From positions 4,340,001-4,404,000 of the forward strand of contig NC_003910.7 in assembly GCF_000012325.1 (NCBI RefSeq): a stretch of 64,000 nucleotides of DNA. Reading direction: 5' to 3'. The notes beneath the pieces are model-generated. The model made no database searches. It saw nothing but the letters and a program-made list of their open reading frames with translations, and was not told where the DNA came from. Of the stretch, positions 1 to 9,467 are shown piece by piece; the first letter of the stretch is position 1, and each line of letters begins with the position of its first letter. Both the position numbers and the translations under genes were made by a program. The stretch is from Colwellia psychrerythraea 34H. GTDB taxonomy: Bacteria; Pseudomonadota; Gammaproteobacteria; Enterobacterales; Alteromonadaceae.

Positions 1-1615
1 GCGCTATAACATTATTACCAATAGCGGCTTGTATAGCGATATCAAACATTTGACGATGTATCAGCTCTTTAAGCTTATCTACCAGTAATCGTCCACGTGC
101 CACTGAGTTTGCTCTATGAGTAATCATAGCTAAGGCATCAACGCGATCGCCATTAATCATGACATCCACTCGAACCATGTCTGCCGCTTCAAAGCGGATA
201 AAATGATAATCTAATGAAGCATAACCTCGACTTGTTGATTTAAGCTTATCAAAAAAGTCCATTACCACTTCAGCCATAGGAAGCTCATAAGTAACAGCAA
301 CTTGGTTTCCGTGATAAATTAAATCTTTTTGCACTCCGCGTTTTTCAATACACAAGGTAATGACATTGCCTAAATATTCTTGAGGTACTAAAATATTCGC
401 TTGAACGATGGGTTCTCGAATCTCCTCAATATTATTAATTGCAGGAAGATCGGCAGGGTTATCAATAGAAATAACATCACCGTTAGTAGAAGCTATTTCA
501 TAGTTTACTGTTGGCGCTGTGGTAATTAAATCTAGATCATATTCACGAGCTAGGCGCTCTTGAATAATTTCCATGTGCAACATGCCAAGAAATCCAATAC
601 GGAAACCAAAACCTAGTGCAGAAGAATTTTCTGGTTCAAAAAATAAAGACGCATCATTTAAGCTTAATTTGTTAAGCGCATCTCTGAAGTTTTCATAATC
701 ATCTGAACTTATTGGGAAAATACCAGCATAAACCTGTGGTTGCGCTTTTTTGAAGCCAGGTAAAGCATTTGCTGTTTCTTTCTTACTGATAGTGATGGTA
801 TCACCTACTGGCGCACCATGAATTTCTTTAATACCAGCAATGATAAAACCAACTTCGCCAGCTCTTAATACTCCAGTATCTGTTTGTTTTGGTGTAAATA
901 TACCGACTTTATCAATTTGGTGAACTTGTCCAGTAGACATCACCAACATTTTATCACCTTTTTTAACTTCACCATTGATAACACGAACAAGTGAAACAAC
1001 ACCTTGGTAATTATCAAACCATGAGTCAACAATTAGCGCTTGTAGTGGCGCATCTATTTGACCTGCAGGAGAAGGAATATTTTTGACAATAGTTTCTAAA
1101 ACATCTTCAATGCCGATACCAGTTTTAGCTGAACAAGTTACAGCATCTGTAGCATCAATACCTATGATGTGTTCAATTTCTTCACATACGCGCTCTGGAT
1201 CAGCTTGAGGTAAATCAATTTTATTCAAAATTGGTAAAACCTCTAAATCCATTTCAAGTGCGGTATAACAGTTAGCAACCGTTTGTGCTTCAACGCCTTG
1301 TCCGGCATCAACAACGAGTAATGCACCTTCACAAGAAGCTAATGAACGTGATACTTCATAAGAAAAATCAACATGTCCAGGCGTGTCGATAAAGTTTAGC
1401 TGGTAAATTTCACCATCTTTCGCTTTATAATCTAAGGTAACACTCTGCGCTTTAATTGTGATGCCACGCTCTCGTTCAATATCCATTGAATCAAGCACTT
1501 GCGCTTCCATTTCACGTGCTTGTAAACCACCGCAATGTTGAATTAAACGGTCAGAAAGTGTTGATTTACCATGATCGATGTGGGCAATAATTGAGAAGTT
1601 TCGAATATTTTTCAT
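1..1615 (-). CDS. lepA: Elongation factor 4 (LepA), 3' end beyond the window
   Basis: Ribosome-associated translational GTPase that acts on stalled elongation complexes. Reading the minus strand from the ATG at 1615 gives [19 protein letters not shown], the P-loop of the LepA family, followed by the G2 region RERGITIK, the DTPGH motif and NKID. The frame stays open to base 1, giving about 538 residues of the usual near 597, so only the C-terminal tail is missing. The C-terminal part shows LepA-type blocks such as [16 protein letters not shown]. It is the last visible gene of the minus-strand series rpoE-rseA-rseB-rseC-lepA, the same order as in E. coli; lepB would be expected next, outside the window. 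The family assignment is very secure. Confidence 0.97.
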   Translation of the reverse strand, partial: MKNIRNFSIIAHIDHGKSTLSDRLIQHCGGLQAREMEAQVLDSMDIERERGITIKAQSVTLDYKAKDGEIYQLNFIDTPGHVDFSYEVSRSLASCEGALLVVDAGQGVEAQTVANCYTALEMDLEVLPILNKIDLPQADPERVCEEIEHIIGIDATDAVTCSAKTGIGIEDVLETIVKNIPSPAGQIDAPLQALIVDSWFDNYQGVVSLVRVINGEVKKGDKMLVMSTGQVHQIDKVGIFTPKQTDTGVLRAGEVGFIIAGIKEIHGAPVGDTITISKKETANALPGFKKAQPQVYAGIFPISSDDYENFRDALNKLSLNDASLFFEPENSSALGFGFRIGFLGMLHMEIIQERLAREYDLDLITTAPTVNYEIASTNGDVISIDNPADLPAINNIEEIREPIVQANILVPQEYLGNVITLCIEKRGVQKDLIYHGNQVAVTYELPMAEVVMDFFDKLKSTSRGYASLDYHFIRFEAADMVRVDVMINGDRVDALAMITHRANSVARGRLLVDKLKELIHRQMFDIAIQAAIGNNVIA

Positions 1616-1730
1616 AAAAGGCAGTCAAATAAAAAGCGTTAAAATAATATTATGGCGTGATTTTAACGAATTTACTGCCTTGGGGCTATCTTTTGTTCAG
1701 ATATCTTTTGTTTCAAGCCGTAACAGGCTA

Positions 1731-1795
1731 ATACCAGTTACCATTCAAAGTGCAGGATTTCAGTGGGAATTAAAATGATTATAGGCAAGGGAAAT
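1731..1795. repeat. Solo end of the 265-bp structured repeat family
   Basis: The stretch begins ATACCAGTTACCATTCAAAG and continues with a GGGAATTAAAATGA core. It matches, in the same order, the reverse complement of the right end of the full element at 20797-21058. No partner arm follows, so this looks like a deletion remnant holding one terminal arm and one inner arm. It lies between lepA and rseC. Confidence 0.6.
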
Positions 1796-1824
1796 AATTT
1801 AAACATATTTATTCTATGGTTTGA

Positions 1825-2304
1825 TTATTTAACTATGTTTGGTGAAGGGAGTACTTCAATAATTTTCGGTTGTAAATTTTCACTTTGTTTACCCTGTTTT
1901 TGCTGAAATTTAGCAAACCGGTACCCTAAATATCCTCCAATAAGACCAAGCCCTAAAGCAAATAATTCATGGGGTAATATTTGTTGTTTTAACAACCATT
2001 GCCCTAAAGCGGAAAAAGTAATTAGACCAAGTAAAGGTAATAAATAAACTTGACCAGCACTCGATAAAATATGTTTTTCAGGTAAGGCTAAAACAACGCA
2101 ATCGCCTTCCTTCAATGGTACTCCCGTGACACTGATATCATAGGGCAAGGTTAGGGTAAGTTTAGCTTGTGGCAATGCTTTAGCAATTTGCCCACTACCA
2201 CAAGTATCAACTTGCGCACAACCACTGCAAGTAGATTTTATTTGGCTGGTAACGGTAACTTGCCCTGCTTCGATAGCGACAACATTAGCCAATTCTTTAA
2301 TCAT
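1825..2304 (-). CDS. rseC: SoxR-reducing / sigma-E regulatory membrane protein RseC
   Basis: RseC family integral membrane protein of about 159 residues, the usual family length. It has an N-terminal domain with a cysteine cluster (CSGCAQVDTCGSG, roughly residues 26-38) that could bind metal or an Fe-S centre, then two hydrophobic segments in the second half (around VYLLPLLGLITFSALG and LFALGLGLIGGYLGY). I chose the ATG at 2304 (MIKELANV) over an ATG 30 bases upstream because it fits the family N-terminus. It overlaps the end of rseB by 8 bases, which suggests translational coupling. In E. coli RseC belongs to the rpoE operon and to the Rsx/Rse system that reduces SoxR. Confidence 0.9.
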   Translation of the reverse strand: MIKELANVVAIEAGQVTVTSQIKSTCSGCAQVDTCGSGQIAKALPQAKLTLTLPYDISVTGVPLKEGDCVVLALPEKHILSSAGQVYLLPLLGLITFSALGQWLLKQQILPHELFALGLGLIGGYLGYRFAKFQQKQGKQSENLQPKIIEVLPSPNIVK

Positions 2305-3310
2305 CTTGCTGTTCTCCTTTCGAGCCCTGAGCATTGTTATTTACATTATCAATCACAGCTGGGGCGATTGATTCAGCAATTTTTTTGGCCGTTGCTAATG
2401 GGATATTACCAACAATGCCAACTTCTATCCCTTGCAGAATATGATTAAAAACTATTGTGGCACCATCGCTGGCATATTCAGGCGCTCTAAATTTTTCTTG
2501 GCTAGGATTAACATAAACAGATACCTCAACTAGACCATCGGAAAATAGCATAAATTCAACCGCTTTTTCATTACCTTGATTATGACTATTTAATCTATGT
2601 TGATTAGACTTTACCACTGAAAACCCTTGAGGTAGCCAGTCAACTTGCCATGAGAGTGCCTTATTTTGTTGTTGTGTTAATTCAACAACCTTTGGTAATT
2701 CCGTTAACTGAAACTGTTCTAGGTTATCTGTTAATTGCTCATTGACTTCGATATGAGTAAATTGAATTTGCTCTAGTAATTGCCCTTGACGTGTCAGTAC
2801 CGCCATTTTTAACAACAACCCGGTTTTCTGATCAAGCCAAAGCCAATAACTAAAACGATATTTATCTTTTGATACGATGCGAACAAGTTGAGCCACACGC
2901 CCTAAAATCCGGCTACGTCCAACAGAAATAAAACGATAACTCTCTTCTAGTTCACTGATATTACCACGAAAAATGCTTGGAATTGGGCTTCTAACATCAC
3001 TAGAAATTATGGAGTATGGTTCTTGCTCAGGTTCGATATAACTAACAATCTTACCTTGTCGTAAAACATCACGGCGAGGACCATTGAGTCGAGTAAATAT
3101 TTCTAATTCTTGCTCATTATCACCAATACCATGCAACCAATGATAGGGCTCTGCTTGGTTATTTTTAACAACAACAAATGAAGTAGAAAAATTGAGTTGA
3201 CGAAGTGAATTGGAGAGTCGCTCTAGGGAAAATTTCGCAGACTCTGTATCAGCAGTTATTGCTGATACATTAAAGCTTAACAGCAATAATAAAAATGCCG
3301 ATAGTTTCAT
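2297..3310 (-). CDS. rseB: Periplasmic sigma-E regulator RseB
   Basis: RseB binds the periplasmic part of RseA, shields it from DegS cleavage and senses mislocalised lipopolysaccharide or lipoprotein. The 337-residue product starts with a signal peptide (MKLSAFLLLLLSFNVSA), followed by the large MucB/RseB N-terminal domain. Motifs typical of the family include YRFSYWLWLDQKTGLLLK near residue 155. The C-terminal small domain contains WLPQGFSV. The length and the position between rseA and rseC agree with the family. Confidence 0.93.
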   Translation of the reverse strand: MKLSAFLLLLLSFNVSAITADTESAKFSLERLSNSLRQLNFSTSFVVVKNNQAEPYHWLHGIGDNEQELEIFTRLNGPRRDVLRQGKIVSYIEPEQEPYSIISSDVRSPIPSIFRGNISELEESYRFISVGRSRILGRVAQLVRIVSKDKYRFSYWLWLDQKTGLLLKMAVLTRQGQLLEQIQFTHIEVNEQLTDNLEQFQLTELPKVVELTQQQNKALSWQVDWLPQGFSVVKSNQHRLNSHNQGNEKAVEFMLFSDGLVEVSVYVNPSQEKFRAPEYASDGATIVFNHILQGIEVGIVGNIPLATAKKIAESIAPAVIDNVNNNAQGSKGEQQDD

Positions 3311-3382
3311 ATATTCTCAAAAAATGATGGCTGAAAGTAAAATTATACCAACTAGTATTATCAACTAATTCAGCCAATCAAG

Positions 3383-4084
3383 CTATTTTATATTGCTGCC
3401 TAATTTAACTTGTTGATTATGATCTTTCAAAAGTGCTTGTAAGCGGCGCTGTTGCGCAATTCTATCAGAAGCTAATTGTTCATTCATTGCTTGCTGAGTT
3501 TGTTGCTTACTTTGTTGACTTTGCTGAGTTTGACTAGATTGGACATTGAAGCTAACAGGGTTTGCATAACCTGATAAAGGTACAGTTTGTACAACCTGAC
3601 TTGGCGTAACAATGGAATTGTCAGTCACATTATTTTGAACACCTACAATCATTAAAGCAGCAGCAGAAGCGGCTATGGCAACCTGGCCCATCGGCTTAAT
3701 CAAACTAGAAATTTTTGCTTTAAAACGATTTGTTGCATCTACTACACTGTTAGTCTGTTGAGCTGCTGAATGATTATTGATAGAAACATTTTCATCAGTA
3801 GCTAGATGGCTATTTTTTCCAGAGGTTTTCATAGAGGAATTGGGCGATAAAATAGTTGCCTCTTGCGCAATCGCAGCAGAAATAGTTTCACTTAAATCTA
3901 GTTGCAACGATTGTGGCACTTCATCGCGTAATACATCACCGATTAAATGATAATTTTGCCACGTACTTGATAAGTGTTCATCCTTGAGCATGTTATCAAC
4001 TAAATGCGCACTGATACTATCATCTGTTGATGGAGAGTAATTATCGACTAATGAAGATATTGACTCTGTTTTAATTTCACTCAT
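3383..4084 (-). CDS. rseA: Anti-sigma-E factor RseA
   Basis: Single-pass inner-membrane anti-sigma factor that holds RpoE inactive until DegS, RseP and ClpXP degrade it. The N-terminal cytoplasmic domain carries WQNYHLIGDVLRDE (about residues 42-55), the hallmark of RseA proteins. One membrane segment lies near residues 133-150 (VAIAASAAALMIVGVQ). The periplasmic tail is unusually glutamine- and serine-rich (SSQTQQSQQSKQQTQQ). The 233 residues slightly exceed E. coli RseA (216). It is followed by rseB 72 bases away in the same operon and preceded by rpoE. Confidence 0.92.
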   Translation of the reverse strand: MSEIKTESISSLVDNYSPSTDDSISAHLVDNMLKDEHLSSTWQNYHLIGDVLRDEVPQSLQLDLSETISAAIAQEATILSPNSSMKTSGKNSHLATDENVSINNHSAAQQTNSVVDATNRFKAKISSLIKPMGQVAIAASAAALMIVGVQNNVTDNSIVTPSQVVQTVPLSGYANPVSFNVQSSQTQQSQQSKQQTQQAMNEQLASDRIAQQRRLQALLKDHNQQVKLGSNIK

Positions 4085-4130
4085 ATTTTACCTTAAAAAC
4101 ACTTAGTTAAATTCTGCTTTGACAAATGAC

Positions 4131-4757
4131 TTAATTATTTTTCTGCAACAAGGGTCTAATCTTCTTGTCGATAGCATCACGTGCTCTAAAAATACGTGAG
4201 CGCACTGTGCCTACGGGACACTCCATTATCGTCGCAATTTCTTCGTAGCTTAAACCCTCAATTTCTCGAAAGTTAATTGCTAAGCGCAGATCATCAGGGA
4301 GTGACTCCATGGTGCTAAAAATTACTTTTTTAATTTCAGCTGTTAGTAATATTTTTTCTGGTGAAGCATTTTCTCTTAGCGCATCACCAGTATCATAAAG
4401 TTCAGCATCACTAATTTCGACATCATTACTTGGTGGCTTACGACCTAATGCTACACTGTGATTTTTGGCACAGTTAACAGCAATACGATATAGCCAAGTA
4501 TAAAAAGCACTATCGCCTCTAAAGTTAGGTAATGCTCGATATGCCTTAATAAAGGCTTCTTGGACAATATCAGGTACATCGCTATGATTTTTAACATAAC
4601 GACTGACTAAATTTGCAACTTTATGCTGATATTTAGTAACCAACAGATTAAACGCATTTTTATCGCCACGCTGAACCCGCTCAACTAACTGTTGATCTAT
4701 ATTTGGTTCGCTCTTTTGAGCCGTATCCTTTAACACTGACAATTGATTTGTACTCAT
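4131..4757 (-). CDS. rpoE: RNA polymerase sigma factor RpoE (sigma-E/24)
   Basis: ECF sigma factor of the envelope stress response. From the ATG at 4757 (MSTNQLSV) the product has 208 residues. Region 2 shows YQHKVANLVSRYV and VPDIVQEAFIKAYRAL. Region 4 shows LPDDLRLAINFREIEGLSYEE followed by CPVGTVRSRIFRARDAI. An in-frame TTG at 4808 would give a 17-residue hydrophobic extension, but E. coli RpoE starts at the same place as my choice. A GGA-rich segment precedes the ATG. It is the first gene of rpoE-rseA-rseB-rseC and is probably autoregulated (see 4790-4816). Confidence 0.96.
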   Translation of the reverse strand: MSTNQLSVLKDTAQKSEPNIDQQLVERVQRGDKNAFNLLVTKYQHKVANLVSRYVKNHSDVPDIVQEAFIKAYRALPNFRGDSAFYTWLYRIAVNCAKNHSVALGRKPPSNDVEISDAELYDTGDALRENASPEKILLTAEIKKVIFSTMESLPDDLRLAINFREIEGLSYEEIATIMECPVGTVRSRIFRARDAIDKKIRPLLQKNN

Positions 4758-4789
4758 ATTTTCCATTGGCTCATAACAAACGCATAAAA

Positions 4790-4816
4790 TAAGACTAACG
4801 TTTTTCAAAAAAGTTC
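4790..4816 (-). promoter_or_regulatory. Candidate sigma-E promoter of rpoE
   Basis: On the minus strand AGAACTT (-35-like) is followed by a 16-base spacer and TCTTA (-10-like). This resembles the sigma-E consensus GGAACTT N16 TCTGA. It ends about 33 bases upstream of the rpoE ATG. Autoregulation of rpoE from a sigma-E promoter is established in E. coli; here it is inferred from the motif only. Confidence 0.45.
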
Positions 4817-4886
4817 TATTTATTTCAATCTTTTTTAATAATTAGAATTATTGGCTTGTCAGCAATGACATTATTAATTACCAGAC

Positions 4887-5152
4887 TATACCCATGCTAC
4901 CTCAAGATGCGGGTTTCAGGATTACAGAGCAACTCTTGATCAAGGCGTATCTTTTTATTAATGGTCGCTCCCTTAATAATAGATACAACGATGAGCATGA
5001 TTTCCTCTGTAGCCCCCGCAGGGCAAGTTTAAAAGGCGTATAATCCGCGTTATTTATTTTGACAATAGAATAACTATTCCCTTCAATCAATACCTTGCCT
5101 ATAAGCCTTTTAATTCTCGCTGAATCCTGCATATTGAGATAGCATGGGTATA
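4887..5152. repeat. 265-bp structured dispersed repeat, copy 1
   Basis: Non-coding element between rpoE and nadB. The termini (4887-4919 and 5120-5152) are inverted repeats that start with TATACCCATGCTA and match at about 29 of 33 positions. Inner inverted pairs are 4922-4929 with 5005-5011, 4947-4952 with 4981-4986, and 5029-5041 (TTAAAAGGCGTAT) with 5101-5113 (ATAAGCCTTTTAA). The last loop holds a core shared with other copies (ACTATTCCCTTCAATCAATA). The 76-codon open frame inside it on the minus strand is not believed to be a gene. A further TATACCCATG at about 5189 may be another solo end. Confidence 0.85.
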
Positions 5153-5266
5153 TAATTAAACGTTAATTAAACGCTATTATCTGGCGACTTATACCCATGT
5201 ATTATAGAATACCTGAAAATCCCTTACTTATATATTCGCTTTTATAGCTGAACTTAATCAAAAAGT

Positions 5267-6865
5267 ATGACTCAACAAAACAATTGTGATGTTTTAATCA
5301 TTGGCAGTGGCGCCGCAGGTTTAACTTTGGCACTCCATTTAGCTCAAAATGCCGATGTCGTCATTTTAAGTAAAGGTCCATTAAACGAAGGTTCCACCTT
5401 TTATGCTCAAGGTGGGATTGCGGCGGTATTTGATGAAAACGATAGTGTTGCTTCCCACGTTGAAGACACCATCGTTGCTGGTGCAGGTCTGTGTGATGAA
5501 GATACGGTTCGATTTACCACTGAAAATGCTAAGTCTTGTTTAGAGTGGTTGATAGACCAAGGCGTTGAATTTGATAAAGAACAAAGTAGTAAGGGCGAGT
5601 CACGTTATCATTTAACTCGTGAGGGCGGACATAGTCATCGAAGAATTTTGCATTCAGCGGATGCTACTGGCCAAGCAATTCAGACCACTTTAGCCGATCA
5701 AGTAAGACAACATTCACGTATTAGAATCTTTGAACGTTTCAATGCCATTGATCTTATTTGCCAAGCTAGTACTACTGGTAACCAACCCAAACAATGTATT
5801 GGTGCCTATATTTGGAATAGAAATACCGAGAAAGTTGAAAGTATTTACGCACAAAAAACTATTTTAGCCACAGGCGGTGCGAGTAAAGTTTATCAATATA
5901 CTTCAAATCCCGATGTCGCGAGCGGTGATGGTATTGCGATGGCATGGCGAGCAGGCTGTCGCGTTGCGAATATGGAATTTAATCAATTTCATCCTACCTG
6001 CTTATTTCACCCTTCTGCTGGAACTTTTTTACTTACCGAGGCACTTCGCGGTGAAGGCGCTAAATTAAGACGTCCTGATGGCAGCCGTTTTATGCCTGCT
6101 TTTGATGAGCGCGCTGAATTAGCACCCCGTGATATAGTTGCGCGAGCGATTGATTATGAAATGAAACGTTTAGGTGCAGATTGTATGTATCTAGATATCA
6201 GTCATAAACCCAGTGATTTTATCAAACAACATTTCCCAACCATTTATGAAAAAACTATGTCCCTTGGCATAGATATCACTAAGCAACCCATTCCTATTGT
6301 TCCGGCCGCACATTATACCTGTGGTGGAGTAATGGTTGATCATCAAGGTAAAACAGATATTAGCCAACTTTATGCTATTGGCGAAATGTCATATACAGGC
6401 TTGCATGGTGCAAACCGTTTAGCGAGTAACTCGCTACTTGAATGTCTTGTTTTTGCCCGCGCTGCTGCCATAGAGATTGGTGAAACCTTAGTACAAAGTA
6501 ATCACTATTTAACCCTACCTCATTGGGATGATAGTCGTGTAACAGACTCAGATGAAGAAGTTGTCATTCAACACAACTGGCACGAGCTTAGATTATTTAT
6601 GTGGGATTATGTAGGTATTGTACGTACTACCAAACGTCTAGAGCGCGCATTACATCGTGTTGAATTACTTCAACAAGAAATTGAAGATTATTATCAAAAC
6701 TTTAAAGTAAGTAATAATTTACTTGAGTTAAGAAACTTGGTGCAGGTGGCAGAGCTTATAATAAGGTGTGCCATGGAACGTAAAGAAAGCAGGGGTCTAC
6801 ATTACACTTTAGATTATCCTGACTTATTAACAACAGCTAAACCAACAATACTTTCGCCAGTATAA
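5267..6865 (+). CDS. nadB: L-aspartate oxidase
   Basis: FAD enzyme that oxidises L-aspartate to iminoaspartate, the first step of de novo NAD synthesis. The 532-residue product has the N-terminal dinucleotide-binding motif [11 protein letters not shown] (residues 12-22). It also has the conserved [13 protein letters not shown] and [12 protein letters not shown] segments, and the C-terminal [17 protein letters not shown] block of the succinate dehydrogenase/fumarate reductase flavoprotein family. It is divergent from rpoE, as in E. coli, with repeat copy 1 filling the spacer. No strong Shine-Dalgarno is seen before the ATG. Confidence 0.97.
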   Translation: MTQQNNCDVLIIGSGAAGLTLALHLAQNADVVILSKGPLNEGSTFYAQGGIAAVFDENDSVASHVEDTIVAGAGLCDEDTVRFTTENAKSCLEWLIDQGVEFDKEQSSKGESRYHLTREGGHSHRRILHSADATGQAIQTTLADQVRQHSRIRIFERFNAIDLICQASTTGNQPKQCIGAYIWNRNTEKVESIYAQKTILATGGASKVYQYTSNPDVASGDGIAMAWRAGCRVANMEFNQFHPTCLFHPSAGTFLLTEALRGEGAKLRRPDGSRFMPAFDERAELAPRDIVARAIDYEMKRLGADCMYLDISHKPSDFIKQHFPTIYEKTMSLGIDITKQPIPIVPAAHYTCGGVMVDHQGKTDISQLYAIGEMSYTGLHGANRLASNSLLECLVFARAAAIEIGETLVQSNHYLTLPHWDDSRVTDSDEEVVIQHNWHELRLFMWDYVGIVRTTKRLERALHRVELLQQEIEDYYQNFKVSNNLLELRNLVQVAELIIRCAMERKESRGLHYTLDYPDLLTTAKPTILSPV

Positions 6866-6894
6866 TAAAAATCACTTAACTCAAAACCGCAGAG

Positions 6895-7386
6895 CTATTT
6901 TAATTGGTTGATCACTCTGGCTAAGCGAGAAAAATCTTGCTCATGTAAGCTATCCCTAAATATGAAAAACTGTTTAGGGTATCCTTTACTAAGACTACTA
7001 TGTTGGTCAGATGCACTGTTATTTGGCATAAGAACTAACCAACAGCCAATAAAACTGAGCCTACTTTCAGCTAATAGTTGATAACTTACTTTCTCGTTAT
7101 CAAGCACAATCCCCCCCGTATTAGTCAAGATGAGTGAGCTGGTAATAGGCTTGTTATCACTAATTGATAAGAATAAGCTAAGTGATATAAGGCTGAAAAC
7201 CGCAAGCACTAAAGCTAAATTATAATGAAAGGTAAAGCTAACAAGAATAACTAAGCAAGTTAATATTCCTATAAAGCTATAAACTGCTAGCTTGTAACGG
7301 GAACTTCTTACATTTATATTATACTTTGACGCGTTTGAGTATAAGTTGGACCATTGCGTTGAGCTCTGTATCTTCACAAACTTCAT
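6895..7386 (-). CDS. YgfX (CptA)-like inner-membrane protein
   Basis: Small membrane protein downstream of sdhE, the place of ygfX in E. coli. Two adjacent hydrophobic segments (AVYSFIGILTCLVILVSF and ALVLAVFSLISLSLFLSI) are followed by a soluble tail with SRLSFIGCWLVL. The start is uncertain. The ATG used here at 7386 gives 163 residues but overlaps the end of sdhE by 68 bases. A GTG at 7377 is an alternative, and no start codon was found close to the sdhE stop. Family membership is inferred from position, size and topology rather than strong motif identity. E. coli YgfX is the toxin-like partner named CptA. Confidence 0.6.
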   Translation of the reverse strand: MKFVKIQSSTQWSNLYSNASKYNINVRSSRYKLAVYSFIGILTCLVILVSFTFHYNLALVLAVFSLISLSLFLSISDNKPITSSLILTNTGGIVLDNEKVSYQLLAESRLSFIGCWLVLMPNNSASDQHSSLSKGYPKQFFIFRDSLHEQDFSRLARVINQLK

Positions 7387-7624
7387 GTCCCATAAACCAT
7401 GCAAATAATTCAGGATCTTGACCGGTAAGTAAACGTTCAAAGGTAAACTGATCTTTCGTTGATAACTCATCATATGCTTCATCAACAAAAGGAATAAACA
7501 ACACATCTAACTCTAACATACCGCGACGACAGGCCCATTTTAAACGAGCTTTATTGACTTTTAAAAGATTAGTCGAGTTTTCATTATTTGTCACTGTAGT
7601 GCTTGAAGCTTCGTTACCAGACAT
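7319..7624 (-). CDS. sdhE: FAD assembly factor SdhE (YgfY/CptB)
   Basis: Small cytoplasmic protein that promotes covalent flavinylation of the succinate dehydrogenase flavoprotein. The 101-residue product contains the family hallmark WACRRGMLELDVLF with the conserved RGMLE, and later FERLLTGQDPELFAWFMGHE. Its N-terminus is about 25 residues longer than the compact E. coli protein and is rich in S, T and N. It lies upstream of and overlaps the ygfX-like gene on the minus strand, and is divergent from ygfZ; this grouping is common in gammaproteobacteria. Confidence 0.93.
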   Translation of the reverse strand: MSGNEASSTTVTNNENSTNLLKVNKARLKWACRRGMLELDVLFIPFVDEAYDELSTKDQFTFERLLTGQDPELFAWFMGHEVCEDTELNAMVQLILKRVKV

Positions 7625-7820
7625 AAGTACCCTTTCTTGATTAACACAATTGATTAGCCTCCATATTGTAACAATAACTCACATGGCACAGCTATTAAAA
7701 ATGCTAATTATCATTAATAAAAACTGTCCTCGAGTTGTTTTTGCTATTTTCGCCCCTATTCTATAGTTAACCTTTAATATATAAGCATAGCTAACCCCGC
7801 GCTTTCTCATAGAGTTCATT

Positions 7821-8795
7821 ATGACAATTACCACCAGCAAACAATTACCATCTCTAGCACAACTACCAGAGACATACCTTATTGAACTTAGTGAATTTGG
7901 GGCAATTTCTTTATCTGGTGAAGAGCAAAGTAAATATTTACAAGGGCAAGTAACATGTGATGTTAATAGCATAACTGAGTCAAACTTACTTGTAGGGGCT
8001 CACTGTGATGCAAAAGGAAAAGTATTTTCTGTTTTCCGATTAATTAATCGCTCATCTGCTCACCTATTATTACAACCAACTGCTAGCATTGAAGGTTCAC
8101 TTAAAGAACTGAAAAAGTTTGGTGTTTTCGCTAAAGTTACTATCGATATTGCTGAAGAACTCGGCTTTATAGCTTTAATTGGCAAACAAGCAAGTTCCCT
8201 AATACAGCAAGAGTTCTCTCAAGTTCCTGATAGCTTAACGCCAGTAGTGCAAATTGGTTCAACTAGTTTAGTCTATCTTTCTGGTGAACAACCGCGTTAT
8301 ATCATTATTGATGACAAAGCCACTATCACAGCAATCACTGAAAAATTAGCACTACCTACTTATTCACAATCAGTATGGAATTTATTAGAAATAACCCAAG
8401 GTTTTCCTATTTTAACAGCAAATACTAGTGGTCATTACGTACCTCAAATGCTTAATTTACAAGCGATTAATGGCATAAGTTTCACTAAAGGTTGCTATTT
8501 AGGACAAGAAACTGTCGCTAGAATGCAATATTTAGGAAAAAACAAACGTGCATTATTTTGCTTAAACTCTCAACTTGAGCAACCTTTTCAATCGGATGAT
8601 GTTATTGAAAAGCAATTAGGTGAAAACTGGCGAAAAGCTGGCGATATTCTCGCCCATTATCAAGCTGATGATGGTAGTTGTGTCATTCAAGCGATATTAG
8701 CGAATGATGGTGACTTGCCTATACTGCGCATTGCTTCTCAAGCTGACTCCGTAGTAACAAATCAAACATTACCTTATACCCTTATAGCTGAATAA
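7821..8795 (+). CDS. ygfZ: Folate-dependent Fe-S cluster / tRNA-modification protein YgfZ
   Basis: Member of the GcvT-like folate-binding family that supports Fe-S enzymes such as MiaB. The 324-residue product has the diagnostic motif KGCYLGQE (near residues 225-232), whose cysteine is needed for function in E. coli. An N-terminal GEEQSKYLQGQVTCDV segment is also typical. It is divergent from sdhE and followed 47 bases later by slyD. The ATG at 7821 is supported by alignment with the family start. Confidence 0.93.
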   Translation: MTITTSKQLPSLAQLPETYLIELSEFGAISLSGEEQSKYLQGQVTCDVNSITESNLLVGAHCDAKGKVFSVFRLINRSSAHLLLQPTASIEGSLKELKKFGVFAKVTIDIAEELGFIALIGKQASSLIQQEFSQVPDSLTPVVQIGSTSLVYLSGEQPRYIIIDDKATITAITEKLALPTYSQSVWNLLEITQGFPILTANTSGHYVPQMLNLQAINGISFTKGCYLGQETVARMQYLGKNKRALFCLNSQLEQPFQSDDVIEKQLGENWRKAGDILAHYQADDGSCVIQAILANDGDLPILRIASQADSVVTNQTLPYTLIAE

Positions 8796-8842
8796 CTCTT
8801 ACAGCTGAATAAACTCAAATTTTAAAAAAATTAGGATGAAAC

Positions 8843-9334
8843 ATGAAAATAGCTAAAAATAATGTCGTTGTTATGCACTATGCAGTATCTGACAGTGAAG
8901 GCACTTTAATTGATAGCTCTTACGAAGATAAACCAATGGCTATTATCCAAGGTAGTGGATATTTAATCCCTGGCTTAGATGATGCCCTTGTCGATCATCA
9001 AGCTGGTGATAAATTTGAAGTTGCTGTTGCTTGTGATCAAGCTTACGGCGAACGTCATGATGATTATGTACAAACGGTACCAAGGGAAGTACTTGCTGGT
9101 GTTGAAGATCTTGCTCTTGGTACCCAGCTACGTGCAACAACTGATGATGGTGAGCAAACGGTTATTGTTATTGACGTGCAAGATGATGTTATTACTGTTG
9201 ACGGTAATCATCCTCTTTCAGGCTTAGACTTAAGCTTTGACGTTGAAGTTATCGAAGTACGTGAAGCCACTGCTGAAGAACTTGAACATGGCCATGTTCA
9301 TAGTGAAGGTGGTTGTGGGCACGACCACGAATAA
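8843..9334 (+). CDS. slyD: FKBP-type peptidyl-prolyl isomerase SlyD
   Basis: Cytoplasmic proline isomerase, chaperone and nickel-binding protein. The 163-residue product starts MKIAKNNVVVMHYAVSDSEG, has the FKBP core with the insert-in-flap domain (AYGERHDDYVQTVPRE), and ends in a short histidine-rich tail (EHGHVHSEGGCGHDHE). That tail is shorter than in E. coli but could still bind Ni(II). A Shine-Dalgarno-like AGGATG precedes the ATG. The gene is followed by a strong terminator. Confidence 0.94.
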   Translation: MKIAKNNVVVMHYAVSDSEGTLIDSSYEDKPMAIIQGSGYLIPGLDDALVDHQAGDKFEVAVACDQAYGERHDDYVQTVPREVLAGVEDLALGTQLRATTDDGEQTVIVIDVQDDVITVDGNHPLSGLDLSFDVEVIEVREATAEELEHGHVHSEGGCGHDHE

Positions 9335-9376
9335 AGTTTTCTGATTAGTTTGTAACATGCTACAAACTATCGGACA

Positions 9377-9418
9377 TAAAAAAACGTAACCTTACGTCTA
9401 AGGTTACGTTTTTTTTCG
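9377..9418. terminator. Bidirectional terminator between slyD and recA
   Basis: The 11-base stem ACGTAACCTTA / TAAGGTTACGT, with a 4-base loop, is flanked by seven A on the left and eight T on the right. It can therefore end transcripts from both slyD (plus) and recA (minus). Confidence 0.9.
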
Positions 9419-9467
9419 CTGAGTTTTTGCTAAATGTTATTAACAAAAACTCGTGCTAATTATTCAG

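Noticed and set aside
1578..1778. A 66-codon open frame on the plus strand
   Set aside because: It overlaps the start of lepA on the opposite strand and runs into a repeat remnant; no ribosome site or family features.
2167..2448. A 93-codon frame opposite rseB and rseC
   Set aside because: It is antisense to well-supported genes and shows no domain.
4758..4808. A longer rpoE start (TTG at 4808)
   Set aside because: It adds a hydrophobic sequence not found in the RpoE family, and it would lie across the promoter candidate.
4902..5132. A 76-codon open frame on the minus strand
   Set aside because: It lies inside structured repeat copy 1. The terminal inverted repeats and non-coding conservation explain its sequence.
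7679..7972. A 97-codon minus-strand frame across the ygfZ start
   Set aside because: It is antisense to ygfZ, has no recognisable motif, and uses the ygfZ promoter region.
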